Source: Acetobacterium bakii
GTDB taxonomy: Bacteria > Bacillota > Clostridia > Eubacteriales > Eubacteriaceae
Assembly: GCF_001263355.1 (NCBI RefSeq)
Contig: NZ_LGYO01000017.1
Location: forward strand, 39,703 to 92,431
Length of the DNA stretch: 52,729 nucleotides
Reading direction: 5' to 3'
Below the pieces are notes generated by a model. It was given only the letters and a program-made list of their open reading frames with translations. It made no database searches and was not told the DNA's origin. The number at the start of each line of letters is the position of its first letter. Positions within the stretch are counted from its first letter, which is position 1. Below, in pieces: positions 17,901 through 28,578 of the stretch. Position numbers and translations under genes: made by a program.

Positions 17901-18628
17901 GGGTTCCTTCGCGAATGAACATCGGACAGGTGTTGGAAGTCCATTTGGGACTTGCCATGAAGAAATTAGGCTGGCATATTTCCACGCCGGTATTCGATCC
18001 TGCCAGTGAAGATGATATTTTTAAACTTCTGGATCAGGCTGGTTTACCAAAAGATGGTAAGATTCAGCTTTTTGACGGACGAAGCGGTGAGCCCTTTGAT
18101 AATAAAGTAACGGTTGGTTATATGTATATTCTTAAACTTCACCATTTGGTTGACGATAAAATGCATGCGAGGTCAACCGGACCTTATTCATTGGTTACAC
18201 AACAGCCGTTGGGTGGTAAAGCTCAGTTCGGTGGACAGCGATTTGGAGAAATGGAAGTTTGGGCTCTGGAAGCCTATGGGGCAGCCCATACCCTTCAGGA
18301 AATTCTAACCATTAAATCCGATGATGTTGTTGGTCGTGTTAAGGCTTACGAAGCCATTGTCAAAGGTGAAAATATTCCTAAGCCGGGAATTCCTGAGTCC
18401 TTTAAGGTACTTATGAAGGAATTCCAAAGTTTGGGTCTGGATGTCAATATCCTTAATGATCAGGAGATGATAAAGCTTCTTGATGATGAAATGGATGAAC
18501 GGGATCCCCTGGAAGAACTGGCCATTGAAATCGGAAGCGGAGAAATTTCCGAAGCCGGAGATGACGTGAAATTGGAAGATACCTTTCAAATTAAGAACAT
18601 CGATGATAATGACGAAGACTTGTTTTAA
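14966..18628 (+). CDS. rpoB: DNA-directed RNA polymerase subunit beta
   Basis: 1220-residue beta subunit of RNA polymerase. The rifampicin region shows [40 protein letters not shown] and the wild-type residues usually altered in resistant mutants (D, H, R, S) are intact. [10 protein letters not shown] and the C-terminal [24 protein letters not shown] clamp segment are present. ATG at 14966 follows GAGGGG; a second ATG two codons on is too far from it. rplJ-rplL, normally just upstream, are absent; an amino-acid transporter operon is there instead. rpoC follows after 36 nt. Confidence 0.98.
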   Translation: MVMLHPEKDGLRTRQSFSKIKEVIEMPNLIEVQKDSYNWFIEKGLQEVFDDIDKIEDYTGNLVLEFVDYSIEGKTKYTVEECKERDQTYFIPLKVTVRLINKEKNEVKEQKVYMADLHKMTDTGTFIVNGAERVIVSQLVRSPGAYFSLSRDKLGKKLFSAQVIPNRGAWLEYETDSNDIMYVKIDRTRKLPITALIRALGLGTNQEILDFYGDDYRLIETIKKDENNNMKSTRDGLIEIYKRLRPGEPPTVESAQSLLNSMFFDDRRYDLAKVGRHKYNKKLSLATRIAGQRAANTVVNSDTGEVYVEAGEIITMDSAIEIQNSGINMVDVTVEENTVRVIGNGFVDIHAQDIPFDISDLDIKEYVCFEVLKDILEADATDEEKKKNLKKRMDELIPKHVLISDLHASISYIIGLDYDIGAIDDIDHLGNRRLRSVGELLQNQFRIGLSRMERVVRERMSVQDDEVLTPQGLINTRPVNAALKEFFGSSQLSQFMDQTNPLAELTHKRRLSALGPGGLSRERAGFEVRDVHHSHYGRMCPIETPEGPNIGLIGSLSTYARVNEYGFIEAPYRKVYDGVVTDEIHYLAADEEGRFTIAQANEPLDDEGRFVREQVTGRAGSKRDFVLIQNDRVDYMDISPKQIVSVATSLIPFLENDDANRALMGANMQRQAVPLLIPKAPVIGTGMEHKAAKDSGVCVIAKNAGVIERVEATAIHIRTDVGELDKYTLLKFKRSNQGTCMNHKPLVNRGQYVQAGEIIADGPSTEMGELALGRNILMGFMTWEGYNYEDAILINESLLKRDVFTSIHIEEFEAEARETKLGPEEITRDIPNVSEDALKNLDERGIIFVGAEVKSDDILVGKVTPKGETDLSAEEKLLRAIFGEKAREIRDTSLKVPHGETGIVLDVKLFSRENKDEDLKPGVNTLVRVLIAVKRKISVGDKMAGRHGNKGVISRILPEEDMPFMPDGTPLEIVLNPLGVPSRMNIGQVLEVHLGLAMKKLGWHISTPVFDPASEDDIFKLLDQAGLPKDGKIQLFDGRSGEPFDNKVTVGYMYILKLHHLVDDKMHARSTGPYSLVTQQPLGGKAQFGGQRFGEMEVWALEAYGAAHTLQEILTIKSDDVVGRVKAYEAIVKGENIPKPGIPESFKVLMKEFQSLGLDVNILNDQEMIKLLDDEMDERDPLEELAIEIGSGEISEAGDDVKLEDTFQIKNIDDNDEDLF

Positions 18629-18664
18629 TAACAATAAATTTAAAAAAGAAGGGAGCGAAGCCAT

Positions 18665-21600
18665 TTGTTGAACGAGGAATTCACCTTCAAATCCTTACAA
18701 ATCGGATTGGCATCACCTGAAAAGATCAGAGAATGGTCACGTGGAGAAGTTAAAAAACCGGAAACCATTAATTACAGAACCTTAAAACCTGAAAAAGAAG
18801 GGTTGTTCTGCGAAAAAATCTTCGGACCACAGAAGGACTGGGAATGTAATTGTGGAAAATACAAACGTATTCGTCACAAGGGCATTGTCTGTGAAAATTG
18901 TGGCGTTGAAGTTACCAAAGCTAAAGTACGACGTGAACGGATGGGGCATATTGAATTAGCCTCACCGGTATCACACATTTGGTACTTTAAAGGAATCCCC
19001 AGCCGAATGGGACTGATTCTTGAAATGTCACCACGAAACCTCGAAAAGATTATTTATTTTGCGGCCTATGTGGTAACAGATCCGGGGGAAAGTAATTTTG
19101 ATTACAAACACATTCTCACGGAAACAGAATATAAAGAAGCAAAAAAACAATTCGGCAATAAATTTGCTGCCAGTATTGGGGCAGAAGCCATCCAGGAATT
19201 GCTGAAAATGGTTGATCTTGACCAGGAATCAGCGGTTCTAAAAGAAGAACTGAAAGGGAGTTCGGGTCAGAAAAAGATTCGGATTGCCAGACGTTTGGAA
19301 GCGGTTGAAGCCTTTAGAAATTCCAATAATCGTCCGGAATGGATGATCATGGAAACTATCCCGGTAATTCCTCCGGAATTACGCCCCATGGTTCAATTGG
19401 ATGGGGGACGTTTTGCAACATCAGATTTAAATGATCTTTACCGACGGGTTATTAACCGTAACAATCGTCTATTGAAACTTCTTGAGCTTGACGCACCGGA
19501 TATTATTGTTCAAAATGAAAAACGGATGCTTCAGGAAGCGGTTGATGCGCTTATCGATAATGGCCGTCGCGGCCGTGCCGTAACCGGTCCTGGTAATCGT
19601 CCTTTTAAATCCTTGAGTGATATGCTTAAGGGTAAACAAGGTCGTTTCCGCCAAAACCTTTTGGGAAAACGGGTTGACTACTCCGGCCGTTCAGTTATTG
19701 TTGTTGGTCCGGATCTTAAAATGTTTCAATGCGGCCTCCCTAAAGAAATGGCCATTGAATTGTTCAAACCTTTTGTTATGAAAGAACTGGTAGGCCGCGG
19801 CTTATCACAAAATATTAAAAGCGCTAAAAAAATGGTTGAAAAGTTAGATCCCATGGTTTGGGATGTTCTGGAAGATGTTATCAAAGAACATCCGGTTTTA
19901 CTAAACCGTGCACCGACTCTTCATCGTCTGGGAATTCAAGCCTTTGAGCCAATTCTCGTTGAAGGTAAAGCAATGAAACTCCATCCATTGGTTTGTACCG
20001 CCTACAACGCCGACTTTGATGGGGATCAGATGGCAGTCCATGTGCCCTTATCGGTGGAAGCACAGGCGGAAGCACGTTTCTTAATGCTGGCATCAAATAA
20101 CATTCTTAAACCACAGGATGGAACGCCAGTTGTTACACCGACTCAGGATATGATTCTGGGAACTTATTATATGACCTTATTTAAGGAAAATGGTATTGGG
20201 ACCGGAAGTGTCTTCAGAGATTTGGATGAAATGGAAATGGCTTACTTTAATAAAGAGGTTGAGTTGCATTCCCAGGTCAAGGTTCGTATTTACAAGGACA
20301 TTAATGGAGAAAACATTTCCAGGCTGGTTGAGGGCACCGTTGGACGCTTTATTTTCAATGAAATTATTCCTCAGGACCTGGGCTTCGTCAAACGAGAAAC
20401 CATTGATGATCTGTTTCTTTTGGAAATCGATGTGCTCGTGAAAAAAACAGTGCTGTCACGTATTATTGAGCATTGTTACAAAAAACATGGTCCAACCGTC
20501 ACTTCTGAAGTATTGGATGATATCAAACGTCTTGGTTTCACTTTTTCTACCAAAGGCGCTATTACGGTAGGGGTCCACGATATGGTGGTTCCGGGAAACA
20601 AGGAAGAAATTCTGGCATTAGCGGATATCAAGATTGCAGACAATCTGACATTGTTTAGGCAGGGCTTTATCAGTGATGAAGAACGATATAACAATGTTGT
20701 TGATATTTGGAACAACGCCACGGATGATGTAACGGATGCATTGTTAAACCATTTGGATGATCTCAACCCAATTAATATGATGGCTGATTCCGGTGCTCGT
20801 GGGAGCAAGAATCAGATTCGTCAGTTAGCGGGAATGCGTGGTCTGATGGCCAATCCAACCGGGCGAATTATCGAGTTACCGATTCGTTCAAACTTCCGTG
20901 AAGGTCTGAATGTACTTGAGTTTTTCTCCTCGACTCATGGGGCTAGAAAAGGTCTTGCCGATACAGCACTGCGAACAGCGGATTCAGGTTATCTGACCAG
21001 ACGTTTGGTTGATGTCAGCCAGGATGTTATTGTTCGGGAAGATGATTGCGGAACGACTCATGGATATGAAGTTTCTACGATTAATGATCATGGCGAAATT
21101 ATTGAAACACTGGAAGAACGAATTATTGGCCGGTATGCTTTTGCAGATGTTATTAATCCCAAAACCGGCGAAGTTCTTGTCCATGCCAACGAAATTATCA
21201 GCAGTGAAATAACAGAAGCTATTCTTAGATCAGGACTTGAAAAAGTTCTTATCCGTTCAGTCTTTAATTGCCAATCTAAGATTGGTGTTTGCAAAAAATG
21301 TTATGGGGTGGATTTAACCACCTGGCGTCCGGTTGAAATTGGAGAAGCCGTTGGAATTATTGCAGCTCAATCCATTGGCGAGCCTGGGACACAGCTGACC
21401 ATGCGAACCTTCCATACCGGTGGGGTTGCATCAGCCGACGATATTACCCAGGGTCTTCCAAGAATCGAAGAACTTTTCGAAGCAAGAAAACCAAAGGGTC
21501 AAGCCATTATTTCCGAGATTACCGGTCGTGTGGAAATCCAGGATACCCAGAAAAAAACCGAAGCAGTTATTACCGGTACCGATGGCGAAGCAAAAGTTTA

Positions 21601-22342
21601 CCTCATTCCTTACGGATCACGCCTGCGTGTCCATACCGGCGACAGTGTAATTGCCGGGGATGAAATTACTGAAGGTTCCATTAATCCCAGTGATATTCTT
21701 CGCATTCGCGGGATCGACAGTGTTCAACAGTACCTGCTCCAGGAAGTTCAAAAAGTATACCGCATGCAGGGTGTGCACATCGGGGACAAACATCTTGAGT
21801 TAATCGTCCGTCAGATGCTTAGAAAAGTTAAAATCGAAAATGCCGGAGATACAAAGCTTCTGGCCGGAAGTCTGGTAGATATCTTCAATTTTGAAGATGA
21901 AAACAGGATCGCCCAGGAAGCGGGATTAGAAAGTGCTACTGCAAGCCGTGAACTCTTAGGAATCACAAAAGCTTCATTGGCCACTGACTCCTTCCTGTCA
22001 GCTGCGTCTTTCCAGGAAACAACCCGAGTTCTTACCGATGCTGCTATTAAAGGCAAAGTCGATCCACTCATTGGCCTTAAAGAAAATGTTATTATTGGCC
22101 AACTGGTACCAGCCGGTACCGGGGTGAAAATGTATGGCGATATCGAACTGGTTTATGAGCGTGAAGAAGAAGAAGATATATATGAAGCTTTTGAAGCAGT
22201 TGATACGACCGAAGAATCTTTAGACATTGTTTTTGATGACGACATCCTGAATGCTTATGTGGAAGAAGAACAGGAAGAAAATGAGGATGCTATTATTGCA
22301 GACTTGGATATCTTTGATTTAGACTTCTTGACAAAAGAATAA
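18665..22342 (+). CDS. rpoC: DNA-directed RNA polymerase subunit beta'
   Basis: 1225-residue beta' subunit. It has the zinc-binding [19 protein letters not shown] at ~60-78, the catalytic magnesium loop [12 protein letters not shown], the bridge/trigger region with [17 protein letters not shown] and the second zinc cluster [13 protein letters not shown]. Start is a TTG at 18665 (MLNEEFTF), 8 nt after GGGAGCGA; an adjacent TTG is also possible. The C terminus is strongly acidic. It forms an operon with rpoB, and a new promoter follows its stop codon. Confidence 0.98.
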   Translation: MLNEEFTFKSLQIGLASPEKIREWSRGEVKKPETINYRTLKPEKEGLFCEKIFGPQKDWECNCGKYKRIRHKGIVCENCGVEVTKAKVRRERMGHIELASPVSHIWYFKGIPSRMGLILEMSPRNLEKIIYFAAYVVTDPGESNFDYKHILTETEYKEAKKQFGNKFAASIGAEAIQELLKMVDLDQESAVLKEELKGSSGQKKIRIARRLEAVEAFRNSNNRPEWMIMETIPVIPPELRPMVQLDGGRFATSDLNDLYRRVINRNNRLLKLLELDAPDIIVQNEKRMLQEAVDALIDNGRRGRAVTGPGNRPFKSLSDMLKGKQGRFRQNLLGKRVDYSGRSVIVVGPDLKMFQCGLPKEMAIELFKPFVMKELVGRGLSQNIKSAKKMVEKLDPMVWDVLEDVIKEHPVLLNRAPTLHRLGIQAFEPILVEGKAMKLHPLVCTAYNADFDGDQMAVHVPLSVEAQAEARFLMLASNNILKPQDGTPVVTPTQDMILGTYYMTLFKENGIGTGSVFRDLDEMEMAYFNKEVELHSQVKVRIYKDINGENISRLVEGTVGRFIFNEIIPQDLGFVKRETIDDLFLLEIDVLVKKTVLSRIIEHCYKKHGPTVTSEVLDDIKRLGFTFSTKGAITVGVHDMVVPGNKEEILALADIKIADNLTLFRQGFISDEERYNNVVDIWNNATDDVTDALLNHLDDLNPINMMADSGARGSKNQIRQLAGMRGLMANPTGRIIELPIRSNFREGLNVLEFFSSTHGARKGLADTALRTADSGYLTRRLVDVSQDVIVREDDCGTTHGYEVSTINDHGEIIETLEERIIGRYAFADVINPKTGEVLVHANEIISSEITEAILRSGLEKVLIRSVFNCQSKIGVCKKCYGVDLTTWRPVEIGEAVGIIAAQSIGEPGTQLTMRTFHTGGVASADDITQGLPRIEELFEARKPKGQAIISEITGRVEIQDTQKKTEAVITGTDGEAKVYLIPYGSRLRVHTGDSVIAGDEITEGSINPSDILRIRGIDSVQQYLLQEVQKVYRMQGVHIGDKHLELIVRQMLRKVKIENAGDTKLLAGSLVDIFNFEDENRIAQEAGLESATASRELLGITKASLATDSFLSAASFQETTRVLTDAAIKGKVDPLIGLKENVIIGQLVPAGTGVKMYGDIELVYEREEEEDIYEAFEAVDTTEESLDIVFDDDILNAYVEEEQEENEDAIIADLDIFDLDFLTKE

Positions 22343-22345
22343 ATC

Positions 22346-22374
22346 TTGACATTTGTTCCATTTACATGTATAGT
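22346..22374 (+). promoter_or_regulatory. Internal promoter ahead of the str-type gene group
   Basis: TTGACA, 17-nt spacer, TATAGT, starting 3 nt after the rpoC stop. It would drive the L7Ae-like gene, rpsL, rpsG, fusA and tuf independently of rpoBC. Confidence 0.8.
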
Positions 22375-22424
22375 AAAAAGGTATGTTTCGTGTAAAATCA
22401 TAAACAGCAAGGAGTGGAAGCCAT

Positions 22425-22664
22425 ATGAATCAATTTGTGGATGTTCCGAAAGTTATTGGAACCAAACAAACCCTTAAAGCTGTGAAAGAAGGCAAAGCAC
22501 TCAAGGTGTTTTTAGCTGAAGATACAGAAGAATACATCAAAAAAAGCATTATTGATTGTTGCAGTGATCATAACATTACGGTAGAAAAAGTCGAAACCAA
22601 AGTTGGTCTCGGTCGAGCCGGTGGCATTGATCGTGGTGCGGCAGTTATTGCTATAGTTAAATAA
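22425..22664 (+). CDS. L7Ae/L30e-family K-turn RNA-binding protein (YbxF-like)
   Basis: 79-residue small RNA-binding protein of the L7Ae family, as found between rpoC and rpsL in many Firmicutes (YbxF, formerly called a ribosomal L7Ae-like protein). VIGTKQTLKAVKEGKALKV, FLAEDTEE and VGLGRAGGIDRGAAV fit the family, which binds kink-turn RNA and associates with ribosomes. ATG at 22425 with AAGGAGTGG upstream. Its presence between rpoC and rpsL is the standard Firmicute order. Confidence 0.9.
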   Translation: MNQFVDVPKVIGTKQTLKAVKEGKALKVFLAEDTEEYIKKSIIDCCSDHNITVEKVETKVGLGRAGGIDRGAAVIAIVK

Positions 22665-22773
22665 AAAGAGTTGGGGTTGTCTCAATCGGGATACCCCCAA
22701 TTCTAATATGAAGCCATTAATGACCTGTTTATTCAGGTTATTGATATATTTTTAAAAGGAGGTGCAGGACTAA

Positions 22774-23148
22774 ATGCCTACCATTAATCAGCTTGTGAAA
22801 AAAGGAAGAAAACGCACGGAAGAAAAAACTAAAACTCCAGCGTTGAAAGCAAACCCTCAAAAAAGAGGCGTATGTACAGCAGTTAGAACATCCACACCAA
22901 AGAAACCAAACTCAGCTTTAAGAAAAATTGCCAGAGTTCGTCTCGTAAACGGTATGGAAGTTACAGCGTATATCCCAGGCATCGGTCATAACTTACAAGA
23001 ACATAGTATTGTTCTCGTTAAAGGTGGTCGTGTTAAGGATTTACCAGGGGTTCGTTATAAGATTATCCGTGGCGCGCTCGATACCGCTGGTGTTGACGCA
23101 CGTAGACAAGCTCGATCCAAATACGGGGCTAAAAAGCCTAAGAAGTAG
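22774..23148 (+). CDS. rpsL: 30S ribosomal protein S12
   Basis: 124-residue S12, part of the decoding centre. [20 protein letters not shown] carries the lysine (TPKKPN) whose change gives streptomycin resistance in other bacteria; it is wild type here. The second such site, [14 protein letters not shown], is also normal. Preceded by AAAAGGAGGTGC. A GGGG...CCCC hairpin at 22674-22702 lies in the short leader. Confidence 0.98.
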   Translation: MPTINQLVKKGRKRTEEKTKTPALKANPQKRGVCTAVRTSTPKKPNSALRKIARVRLVNGMEVTAYIPGIGHNLQEHSIVLVKGGRVKDLPGVRYKIIRGALDTAGVDARRQARSKYGAKKPKK

Positions 23149-23288
23149 TAGTGCATAGTGCTGCATATTAAAGCGCTCGTAAAAAAAGTTCGAGACCATA
23201 TATATGTTAGAGACGCTATACGCACAACAACGTAATGTTGGATGTCGAGTACCGATGAACATAAAATAATGTTGAGGAGGGAAGTAAA

Positions 23289-23759
23289 GTGCCTAGAAAA
23301 GGACCTGTTCCAAAAAGAGATGTTTTGCCTGATCCAATCTACGGGGATATTGTTGTAACCAAATTGGTTAACAATATTATGTTAGATGGGAAAAAAGGTA
23401 TTGCCCAAAAGATTGTATATGATGCATTTGAAAAAGTTAATGAAAAAACCGGAAAAGACGCCCTGGAAGCGTTTCAAGAAGCTCTGGCTAACATTACACC
23501 TGTTTTAGAAGTTAAAGCTCGCCGAGTCGGTGGTGCAACTTATCAGGTGCCAATGGAAATCAGAACAGAAAGAAAACAAGCTTTAGGACTGCGCTGGTTA
23601 GTAAATCTTTCCCGTAAGCGATCTGAAAAAACAATGAAGGATCGTTTAGCCGGAGAAATTATGGATGCACTGAATAACAGTGGTGCAGCTGTGAAGAAAA
23701 AAGACGATACACACGCAATGGCAGAAGCCAACAAAGCATTCGCACATTATCGTTGGTAG
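23289..23759 (+). CDS. rpsG: 30S ribosomal protein S7
   Basis: 156-residue S7, the 16S rRNA 3'-domain assembly protein. [36 protein letters not shown] and ALGLRWLV are family signatures. The start is GTG at 23289 with GAGGAGGGAAG just before it. The 140-nt gap after rpsL is longer than usual and may hold the S7 translational-control structure, but I did not resolve a fold. Confidence 0.98.
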   Translation: MPRKGPVPKRDVLPDPIYGDIVVTKLVNNIMLDGKKGIAQKIVYDAFEKVNEKTGKDALEAFQEALANITPVLEVKARRVGGATYQVPMEIRTERKQALGLRWLVNLSRKRSEKTMKDRLAGEIMDALNNSGAAVKKKDDTHAMAEANKAFAHYRW

Positions 23760-23795
23760 TCTTTTTAAATACAAGAAAAAGAGAGGAACGCATCT

Positions 23796-25868
23796 GTGTC
23801 CAGAGAATATAGTTTAGCAAAAACAAGAAATATAGGTATTATGGCACATATTGATGCAGGAAAAACCACTACCACAGAACGAATCCTGTTTTATTCCGGA
23901 AAAATTCACAAAATTGGAGAAACCCATGATGGTGTTTCTCAAATGGACTGGATGGAACAAGAACAGGAACGAGGTATTACAATTACCTCGGCTGCTACAA
24001 CATGTTTTTGGAATGACAATCGTATTAATATTATTGATACACCAGGACACGTTGATTTTACCGTTGAAGTTGAACGCTCACTGAGAGTTCTCGACGGTGC
24101 AGTAGCTGTATTTTGTGCAAAAGGTGGCGTTGAGCCTCAATCAGAAACAGTATGGCGTCAAGCCGATAAATATCATGTTCCAAGAATGGCCTATGTTAAT
24201 AAAATGGACATTACCGGAGCAGATTATTATAATGTGCTGAAGATGATGGAGGATCGTTTAAGTACGAATCCTGTCCCAATCCAATTACCTATCGGAAAAG
24301 AAGGCGACTTCATAGGGATCATTGATCTCCTTATTATGAAAGCCATGATCTATAAAGATGAATTAGGCGAAGATATTGATATCATTGATATTCCCGAAGA
24401 CATGCTTGAACTGGCTAAAGAATATCATGAAAAATTGATTGAATCTATTTCAGACTATGATGAAGACATCATGGAAAAATTCCTCGATGGTGAAGAAATT
24501 CCCCTTGATCAATTAAAAGCAGCAATCCGTTTGGCAACACTGCATGTGGATATTATCCCTGTTGTTTGCGGTTCTTCGTATAAAAACAAGGGTGTTCAGC
24601 TTGTTCTGGATGCTGTTGTTGATTATATGCCGTCCCCATTGGATGTTCCTGCAATTATGGGAATTAATCCAAATACTGAAAAAGAAGAAGAGCGACATCC
24701 AAGTGATGATGAACCATTCTCAGCATTGGCATTCAAAATCATGACAGATCCATTTGTAGGTAAGCTTGCTTTTTTCCGAGTTTACTCAGGAACCATTAAT
24801 TCCGGTTCTTATATTTACAACTCTTCCAAAGATAAACGAGAACGTCTTGGACGTATTCTCCAAATGCATGCTAATCACCGTGAAGAAATATCAACGGTTT
24901 ATACCGGAGATATTGCCGCTGCGGTTGGATTAAAAGATACTTCCACAGGAGATACTCTTTGTGTGGATACAGCACCAATTATTCTTGAATCCATGGTATT
25001 CCCGGAACCGGTAATCCATGTCGCCATTGAACCAAAAACAAAGGCTGGTCAGGAAAAAATGAGTATTGCTTTACAGAAGCTTGGAGAAGAAGATCCAACC
25101 TTTAGAACACGTACTGATGAAGAAACGGGACAAACAATCATTTCAGGAATGGGTGAACTTCACCTTGACATCATTGTTGACCGTATGATGCGTGAATTTA
25201 AAGTTGAAGCTAATGTTGGGCCACCTCAGGTTGCTTACAAAGAATCTATTACTAAAGCAGTTGATGCCGAAGGTAAATTTGCACGTCAGTCCGGTGGTCG
25301 TGGTCAATATGGTCATTGTTTGATTCATATGGAACCTGTTGAACCTGGTACCGGATATATCTTTGAAAACAAGACCGTTGGGGGTTCAATTCCTAAGGAG
25401 TTCATTAACCCAATTAATCAAGGGATCGAAGAAGCAATGCGTAACGGTGTACTAGCCGGATATCCAGTATTGGATCTTAAAGTTATTGTCTATGATGGAT
25501 CTTTCCATGATGTGGATTCATCAGAAATGGCATTTAAGATTGCCGGATCTATGGCATTTAAAAATGGGATGAGAAAAGCAGACCCAGTTATACTTGAACC
25601 TGTTTTCTCTCTCGAAGTTGTTATTCCGGAAGAATACATGGGCGACGTTATGGGTGATATCAGCTCCAGACGTGGTCGTATCGAAGGAATGGAAATGCGC
25701 GCAGGCGCTCAAATTATTAAAGGAACTGTGCCATTATCAGAAATGTTTGGCTATGCGACTACTTTGAGAAGTAAAACTCAGGGTCGTGGTGTTTATACGA
25801 TGCAGTTCTCACATTATGAAGCAGTACCTAAATATGTTTCGGAAGAAATTATTGAAGGTCGAAAATAA
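23796..25868 (+). CDS. fusA: Elongation factor G
   Basis: 690-residue translocase GTPase. G1 [16 protein letters not shown]2 region [12 protein letters not shown]3 DTPGHVDF and G4 NKMD are all present, as is the domain IV motif [10 protein letters not shown]. Start is GTG at 23796, supported by GAGAGGA upstream and the standard N terminus. It sits in the normal S12-S7-EF-G-EF-Tu order, 42 nt before tuf. Confidence 0.98.
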   Translation: MSREYSLAKTRNIGIMAHIDAGKTTTTERILFYSGKIHKIGETHDGVSQMDWMEQEQERGITITSAATTCFWNDNRINIIDTPGHVDFTVEVERSLRVLDGAVAVFCAKGGVEPQSETVWRQADKYHVPRMAYVNKMDITGADYYNVLKMMEDRLSTNPVPIQLPIGKEGDFIGIIDLLIMKAMIYKDELGEDIDIIDIPEDMLELAKEYHEKLIESISDYDEDIMEKFLDGEEIPLDQLKAAIRLATLHVDIIPVVCGSSYKNKGVQLVLDAVVDYMPSPLDVPAIMGINPNTEKEEERHPSDDEPFSALAFKIMTDPFVGKLAFFRVYSGTINSGSYIYNSSKDKRERLGRILQMHANHREEISTVYTGDIAAAVGLKDTSTGDTLCVDTAPIILESMVFPEPVIHVAIEPKTKAGQEKMSIALQKLGEEDPTFRTRTDEETGQTIISGMGELHLDIIVDRMMREFKVEANVGPPQVAYKESITKAVDAEGKFARQSGGRGQYGHCLIHMEPVEPGTGYIFENKTVGGSIPKEFINPINQGIEEAMRNGVLAGYPVLDLKVIVYDGSFHDVDSSEMAFKIAGSMAFKNGMRKADPVILEPVFSLEVVIPEEYMGDVMGDISSRRGRIEGMEMRAGAQIIKGTVPLSEMFGYATTLRSKTQGRGVYTMQFSHYEAVPKYVSEEIIEGRK

Positions 25869-25910
25869 GTGCGAAGCACTATAGTAAATTTTTTTTAAGG
25901 AGAAGAGCAA

Positions 25911-27104
25911 ATGGGAAAAGCAAAATTCGAAAGAAATAAACCACATGTTAATGTTGGAACAATTGGTCATGTCGATCATGGCAAAACTACTTTAACCGCG
26001 GCAATCACATCTGTTTTACACACACGTTACGGAACAGGTTCGGCAGTAGCCTTCGAAAACATCGATAAGGCTCCAGAAGAAAGAGAACGTGGGATCACTA
26101 TTTCAACTGCTCATGTTGAATATGAAACTCCTGCTCGTCACTACGCTCACGTTGACTGCCCGGGCCATGCGGATTATGTTAAGAACATGATCACCGGCGC
26201 TGCTCAAATGGATGGCGCGATCTTAGTTGTAAGCGCAGCTGATGGTCCAATGCCACAGACAAGAGAACATATTCTTCTCAGCCGTCAGGTAGGGGTTCCC
26301 TATATCATCGTGTTCCTGAACAAAGTGGACATGGTCGATGACGAAGAATTATTAGAACTCGTTGAAATGGAAGTTCGCGAACTGCTTGACGAATATGACT
26401 TCCCCGGCGACGATACACCAATCATTTCCGGATCTGCTTTAAAAGCATTAGCAGAACCTGAAGGCCCTTGGGGCGATAAAATTTTAGAACTGATGACAGC
26501 TGTTGACGAATGGATCCCTGATCCAGTACGTGATACTGACAAACCGTTTCTGATGCCAATCGAAGATGTTTTCTCAATCACCGGACGTGGAACCGTAGCA
26601 ACGGGCCGTATCGAACGTGGGATTGTCAAAGTCGGAGAAGAAGTTGAAATCGTTGGGATTCACCCAAACCGTAAAACTATTGTAACCGGCGTAGAAATGT
26701 TCCGTAAACTGCTTGATGAAGGCCGTTCCGGAGATAACGTTGGGGCACTGCTGCGTGGTGTTGAAAGATCACAAATCGAACGTGGTCAGGTTTTAGCTAA
26801 ACCAGGTTCCATTAAACCACATACGCATTACATGTCAGAAGTATACGTATTAACTAAAGAAGAAGGCGGACGTCATACACCATTCTTTGACGGTTACCGA
26901 CCACAGTTCTACTTTAGAACTACCGATGTAACTGGTGTCATCAAATTACCAGAAGGCGTCGAAATGGTAATGCCAGGGGATAACGTGCAAATGGAAATCA
27001 CCCTGATTACACCAATCGCCATTGAAGAAGGCTTACGTTTCGCTATTCGTGAAGGCGGTCGAACGGTTGGGTCTGGAGTAGTAGCTAAGATTATTGCTGA
27101 TTAA
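25911..27104 (+). CDS. tuf: Elongation factor Tu
   Basis: 397-residue EF-Tu. G1 GHVDHGKTT, effector [14 protein letters not shown]3 [12 protein letters not shown] and G4 NKVDMVDD are intact, with the C-terminal barrel domains and [10 protein letters not shown] end. AAGGAGAAG precedes the ATG. Last gene of the translation group; the following terminator is 160 nt downstream. Confidence 0.98.
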   Translation: MGKAKFERNKPHVNVGTIGHVDHGKTTLTAAITSVLHTRYGTGSAVAFENIDKAPEERERGITISTAHVEYETPARHYAHVDCPGHADYVKNMITGAAQMDGAILVVSAADGPMPQTREHILLSRQVGVPYIIVFLNKVDMVDDEELLELVEMEVRELLDEYDFPGDDTPIISGSALKALAEPEGPWGDKILELMTAVDEWIPDPVRDTDKPFLMPIEDVFSITGRGTVATGRIERGIVKVGEEVEIVGIHPNRKTIVTGVEMFRKLLDEGRSGDNVGALLRGVERSQIERGQVLAKPGSIKPHTHYMSEVYVLTKEEGGRHTPFFDGYRPQFYFRTTDVTGVIKLPEGVEMVMPGDNVQMEITLITPIAIEEGLRFAIREGGRTVGSGVVAKIIAD

Positions 27105-27261
27105 AGCTGAGTCCAATTTTTGATAAAAAAATTGGTAGCGAATAGGAGCGTTAGCGGACGAGTGATCACGAAGCTCATGCAGATTTTGAAAGAAATATTC
27201 AAAATGAATATAAAATTCTAAGAAATCTGAACTCCTATAAATTAGATAGAAAAATAATTTC

Positions 27262-27292
27262 AAACCGTTCCTCTTAGAGGGACGGTTTTTTA
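27262..27292 (+). terminator. Intrinsic terminator after tuf
   Basis: AACCGTTCCTC-TTA-GAGGGACGGTT stem (one G-U pair) followed by a T-run. The 27105-27261 stretch before it shows no gene. Confidence 0.85.
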
Positions 27293-27331
27293 TGGTATAA
27301 TGGATCAAATACTTTGATGGAGGAAAAAAGC

Positions 27332-27589
27332 ATGAAAAAATATGTTTGTATCAGCATTCATGACAAGGTGGAGGCAAGTGGGAATGATTATAATAAGGGC
27401 TTTCGCAAATGTAAATCAGAAGAACTTGCCCAGGAAATTGAGGAAGCCTGTATTGCCTACGATGAACAGGGTTATGATGTTTTATCCATTCTTCCCATTG
27501 TTCAGGGCCAGCATATAATGGTATCTAATGATGGTGGTTGGGCAAACAGCGTAACTGAAGGTGTGATTATTACTTTCAAAGAAAAATAA
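27332..27589 (+). CDS. Small protein of unknown function
   Basis: 85-residue soluble protein with no signal peptide, membrane segment or recognisable motif; it has 2-3 cysteines and an alternating strand-helix-strand look (KKYVCISI ... VLSILPIV ... GVIITFKEK). The start at 27332 is set by GGAGG upstream; an ATG six codons earlier overlaps that site. A TATAAT at 27296 precedes it. It is a single-gene unit between tuf and a convergent TetR gene. I do not recognise the family. Confidence 0.7.
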   Translation: MKKYVCISIHDKVEASGNDYNKGFRKCKSEELAQEIEEACIAYDEQGYDVLSILPIVQGQHIMVSNDGGWANSVTEGVIITFKEK

Positions 27590-27599
27590 ATTTAAAATA

Positions 27600-27642
27600 A
27601 AAAAGGTCTTTTCAGGGAATTAATTCCTGAAAAGACCTTTTT
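27600..27642. terminator. Bidirectional intrinsic terminator
   Basis: AAAAGGTCTTTTCAGG with its complement around a short AT-rich centre, T-runs on both strands. The right end includes the stop codon of the TetR gene on the minus strand. Confidence 0.88.
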
Positions 27643-28297
27643 ATACGAGCAGTTTAATATCGGAAAAATCATGTTCGCGATTAAAAAGAAGGGCTTCATA
27701 ACTAACCTTATAAATAGCCTTTTGTGGGATACCAAGACAACGAGCCGTGTTGGAAATAATTAAAATTGAGAAATCTTCCACAGGCATTTTTATATTGTCT
27801 TCACAAAAGCTTCGGGTGAGTTCCCGACGAGCTCCAAAATCCGCGATGAGTATGGCATCAAATTCTATCGGACGAATTCGCAGATTATAATCTTTAACAA
27901 AATTGTGATAGATTTGACTGATCTGTCCTTGCAGGAAAGGGTATAATGAATCATTTTTGGAAATCTCAAAATAAAAGTTTTTAACGAGCGGATCGGTAAG
28001 TAGGTATTGATACCAAACCATGGTTAAATAAAAGTGCTTTTCAAAAGAATTAATGGGTTTATAACCAATCAACTTATTGAGAAGTAAGTCATTGATTGAG
28101 GTTAGATAGTCCTCAAAAATCCGAGAAATAAATGTATCTTTTGTGGCAAAATGATAGGTCATTGAGCCTAGTGTGGTACCGGAATGATCAGCAATCTGTT
28201 GGATGGTGGTGGCATTATATCCTTTATTATAAAAGAGCTCTTTAGCACTTTTATAAATACGCTCTTTTGTTTGGTCACCTTTCGTCAATTTTCGCAT
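27641..28297 (-). CDS. TetR-family regulator, divergent from GPH symporter
   Basis: 218-residue repressor-type regulator. The N-terminal TetR HTH is clear (TKERIYKSAKELFYNKGYNA, then IQQIADHSGTT and MTYHFATKDTF); the C-terminal ligand domain is aromatic-rich and unassigned. AAGGAGA precedes the start. It is divergent from the symporter gene, and a perfect TTTACTG-N6-CAGTAAA palindrome lies between them; another CAGTAAA lies in the spacer of its own likely promoter, implying autoregulation. The same operator recurs over the corrinoid methyltransferase promoter near 43.1 kb, so I infer that this protein controls both uptake and demethylation of one substrate. Confidence 0.9.
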   Translation of the reverse strand: MRKLTKGDQTKERIYKSAKELFYNKGYNATTIQQIADHSGTTLGSMTYHFATKDTFISRIFEDYLTSINDLLLNKLIGYKPINSFEKHFYLTMVWYQYLLTDPLVKNFYFEISKNDSLYPFLQGQISQIYHNFVKDYNLRIRPIEFDAILIADFGARRELTRSFCEDNIKMPVEDFSILIISNTARCLGIPQKAIYKVSYEALLFNREHDFSDIKLLV

Positions 28298-28331
28298 TTG
28301 AAATCTCCTTAAAAAATACTAGTCTGCTACA

Positions 28332-28360
28332 AGTTTAGCATTAAACAGTAAAAGAAACAA
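28332..28360 (-). promoter_or_regulatory. Possible promoter of the TetR gene
   Basis: On the minus strand: TTGTTT, 17-nt spacer, TAAACT. The spacer contains one TTTACTG half-site of the operator family. Confidence 0.4.
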
Positions 28361-28397
28361 GAAAAAAGCGAATTCGTAAAAAAGAAATTTATTGGCA

Positions 28398-28417
28398 TTT
28401 ACTGAAAAAACAGTAAA
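28398..28417. promoter_or_regulatory. Operator palindrome TTTACTG-N6-CAGTAAA
   Basis: Perfect 7-bp arms around an A6 spacer, between the TetR and symporter genes, 25 nt upstream of the symporter -35. It matches 18 of 20 bases of the element at 43091-43110 (minus-strand reading). Confidence 0.75.
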
Positions 28418-28441
28418 AGATGTCTAAATTATTAAAAACCC

Positions 28442-28470
28442 TTGACAGGATCGTTGCAAAGGGTTACTAT
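28442..28470 (+). promoter_or_regulatory. Promoter of the GPH symporter gene
   Basis: TTGACA, 17-nt spacer, TACTAT; predicted leader about 100 nt. Confidence 0.75.
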
Positions 28471-28578
28471 ACAAGTAGTCTTTAGTAATATTATTAAAAT
28501 GACAGAATTAGAATTTGCCAGGGAAAATAGCCGGATATTTTGCTTAGGTAGAAACAAAAATTTTTAGGAGGCTCTTTT

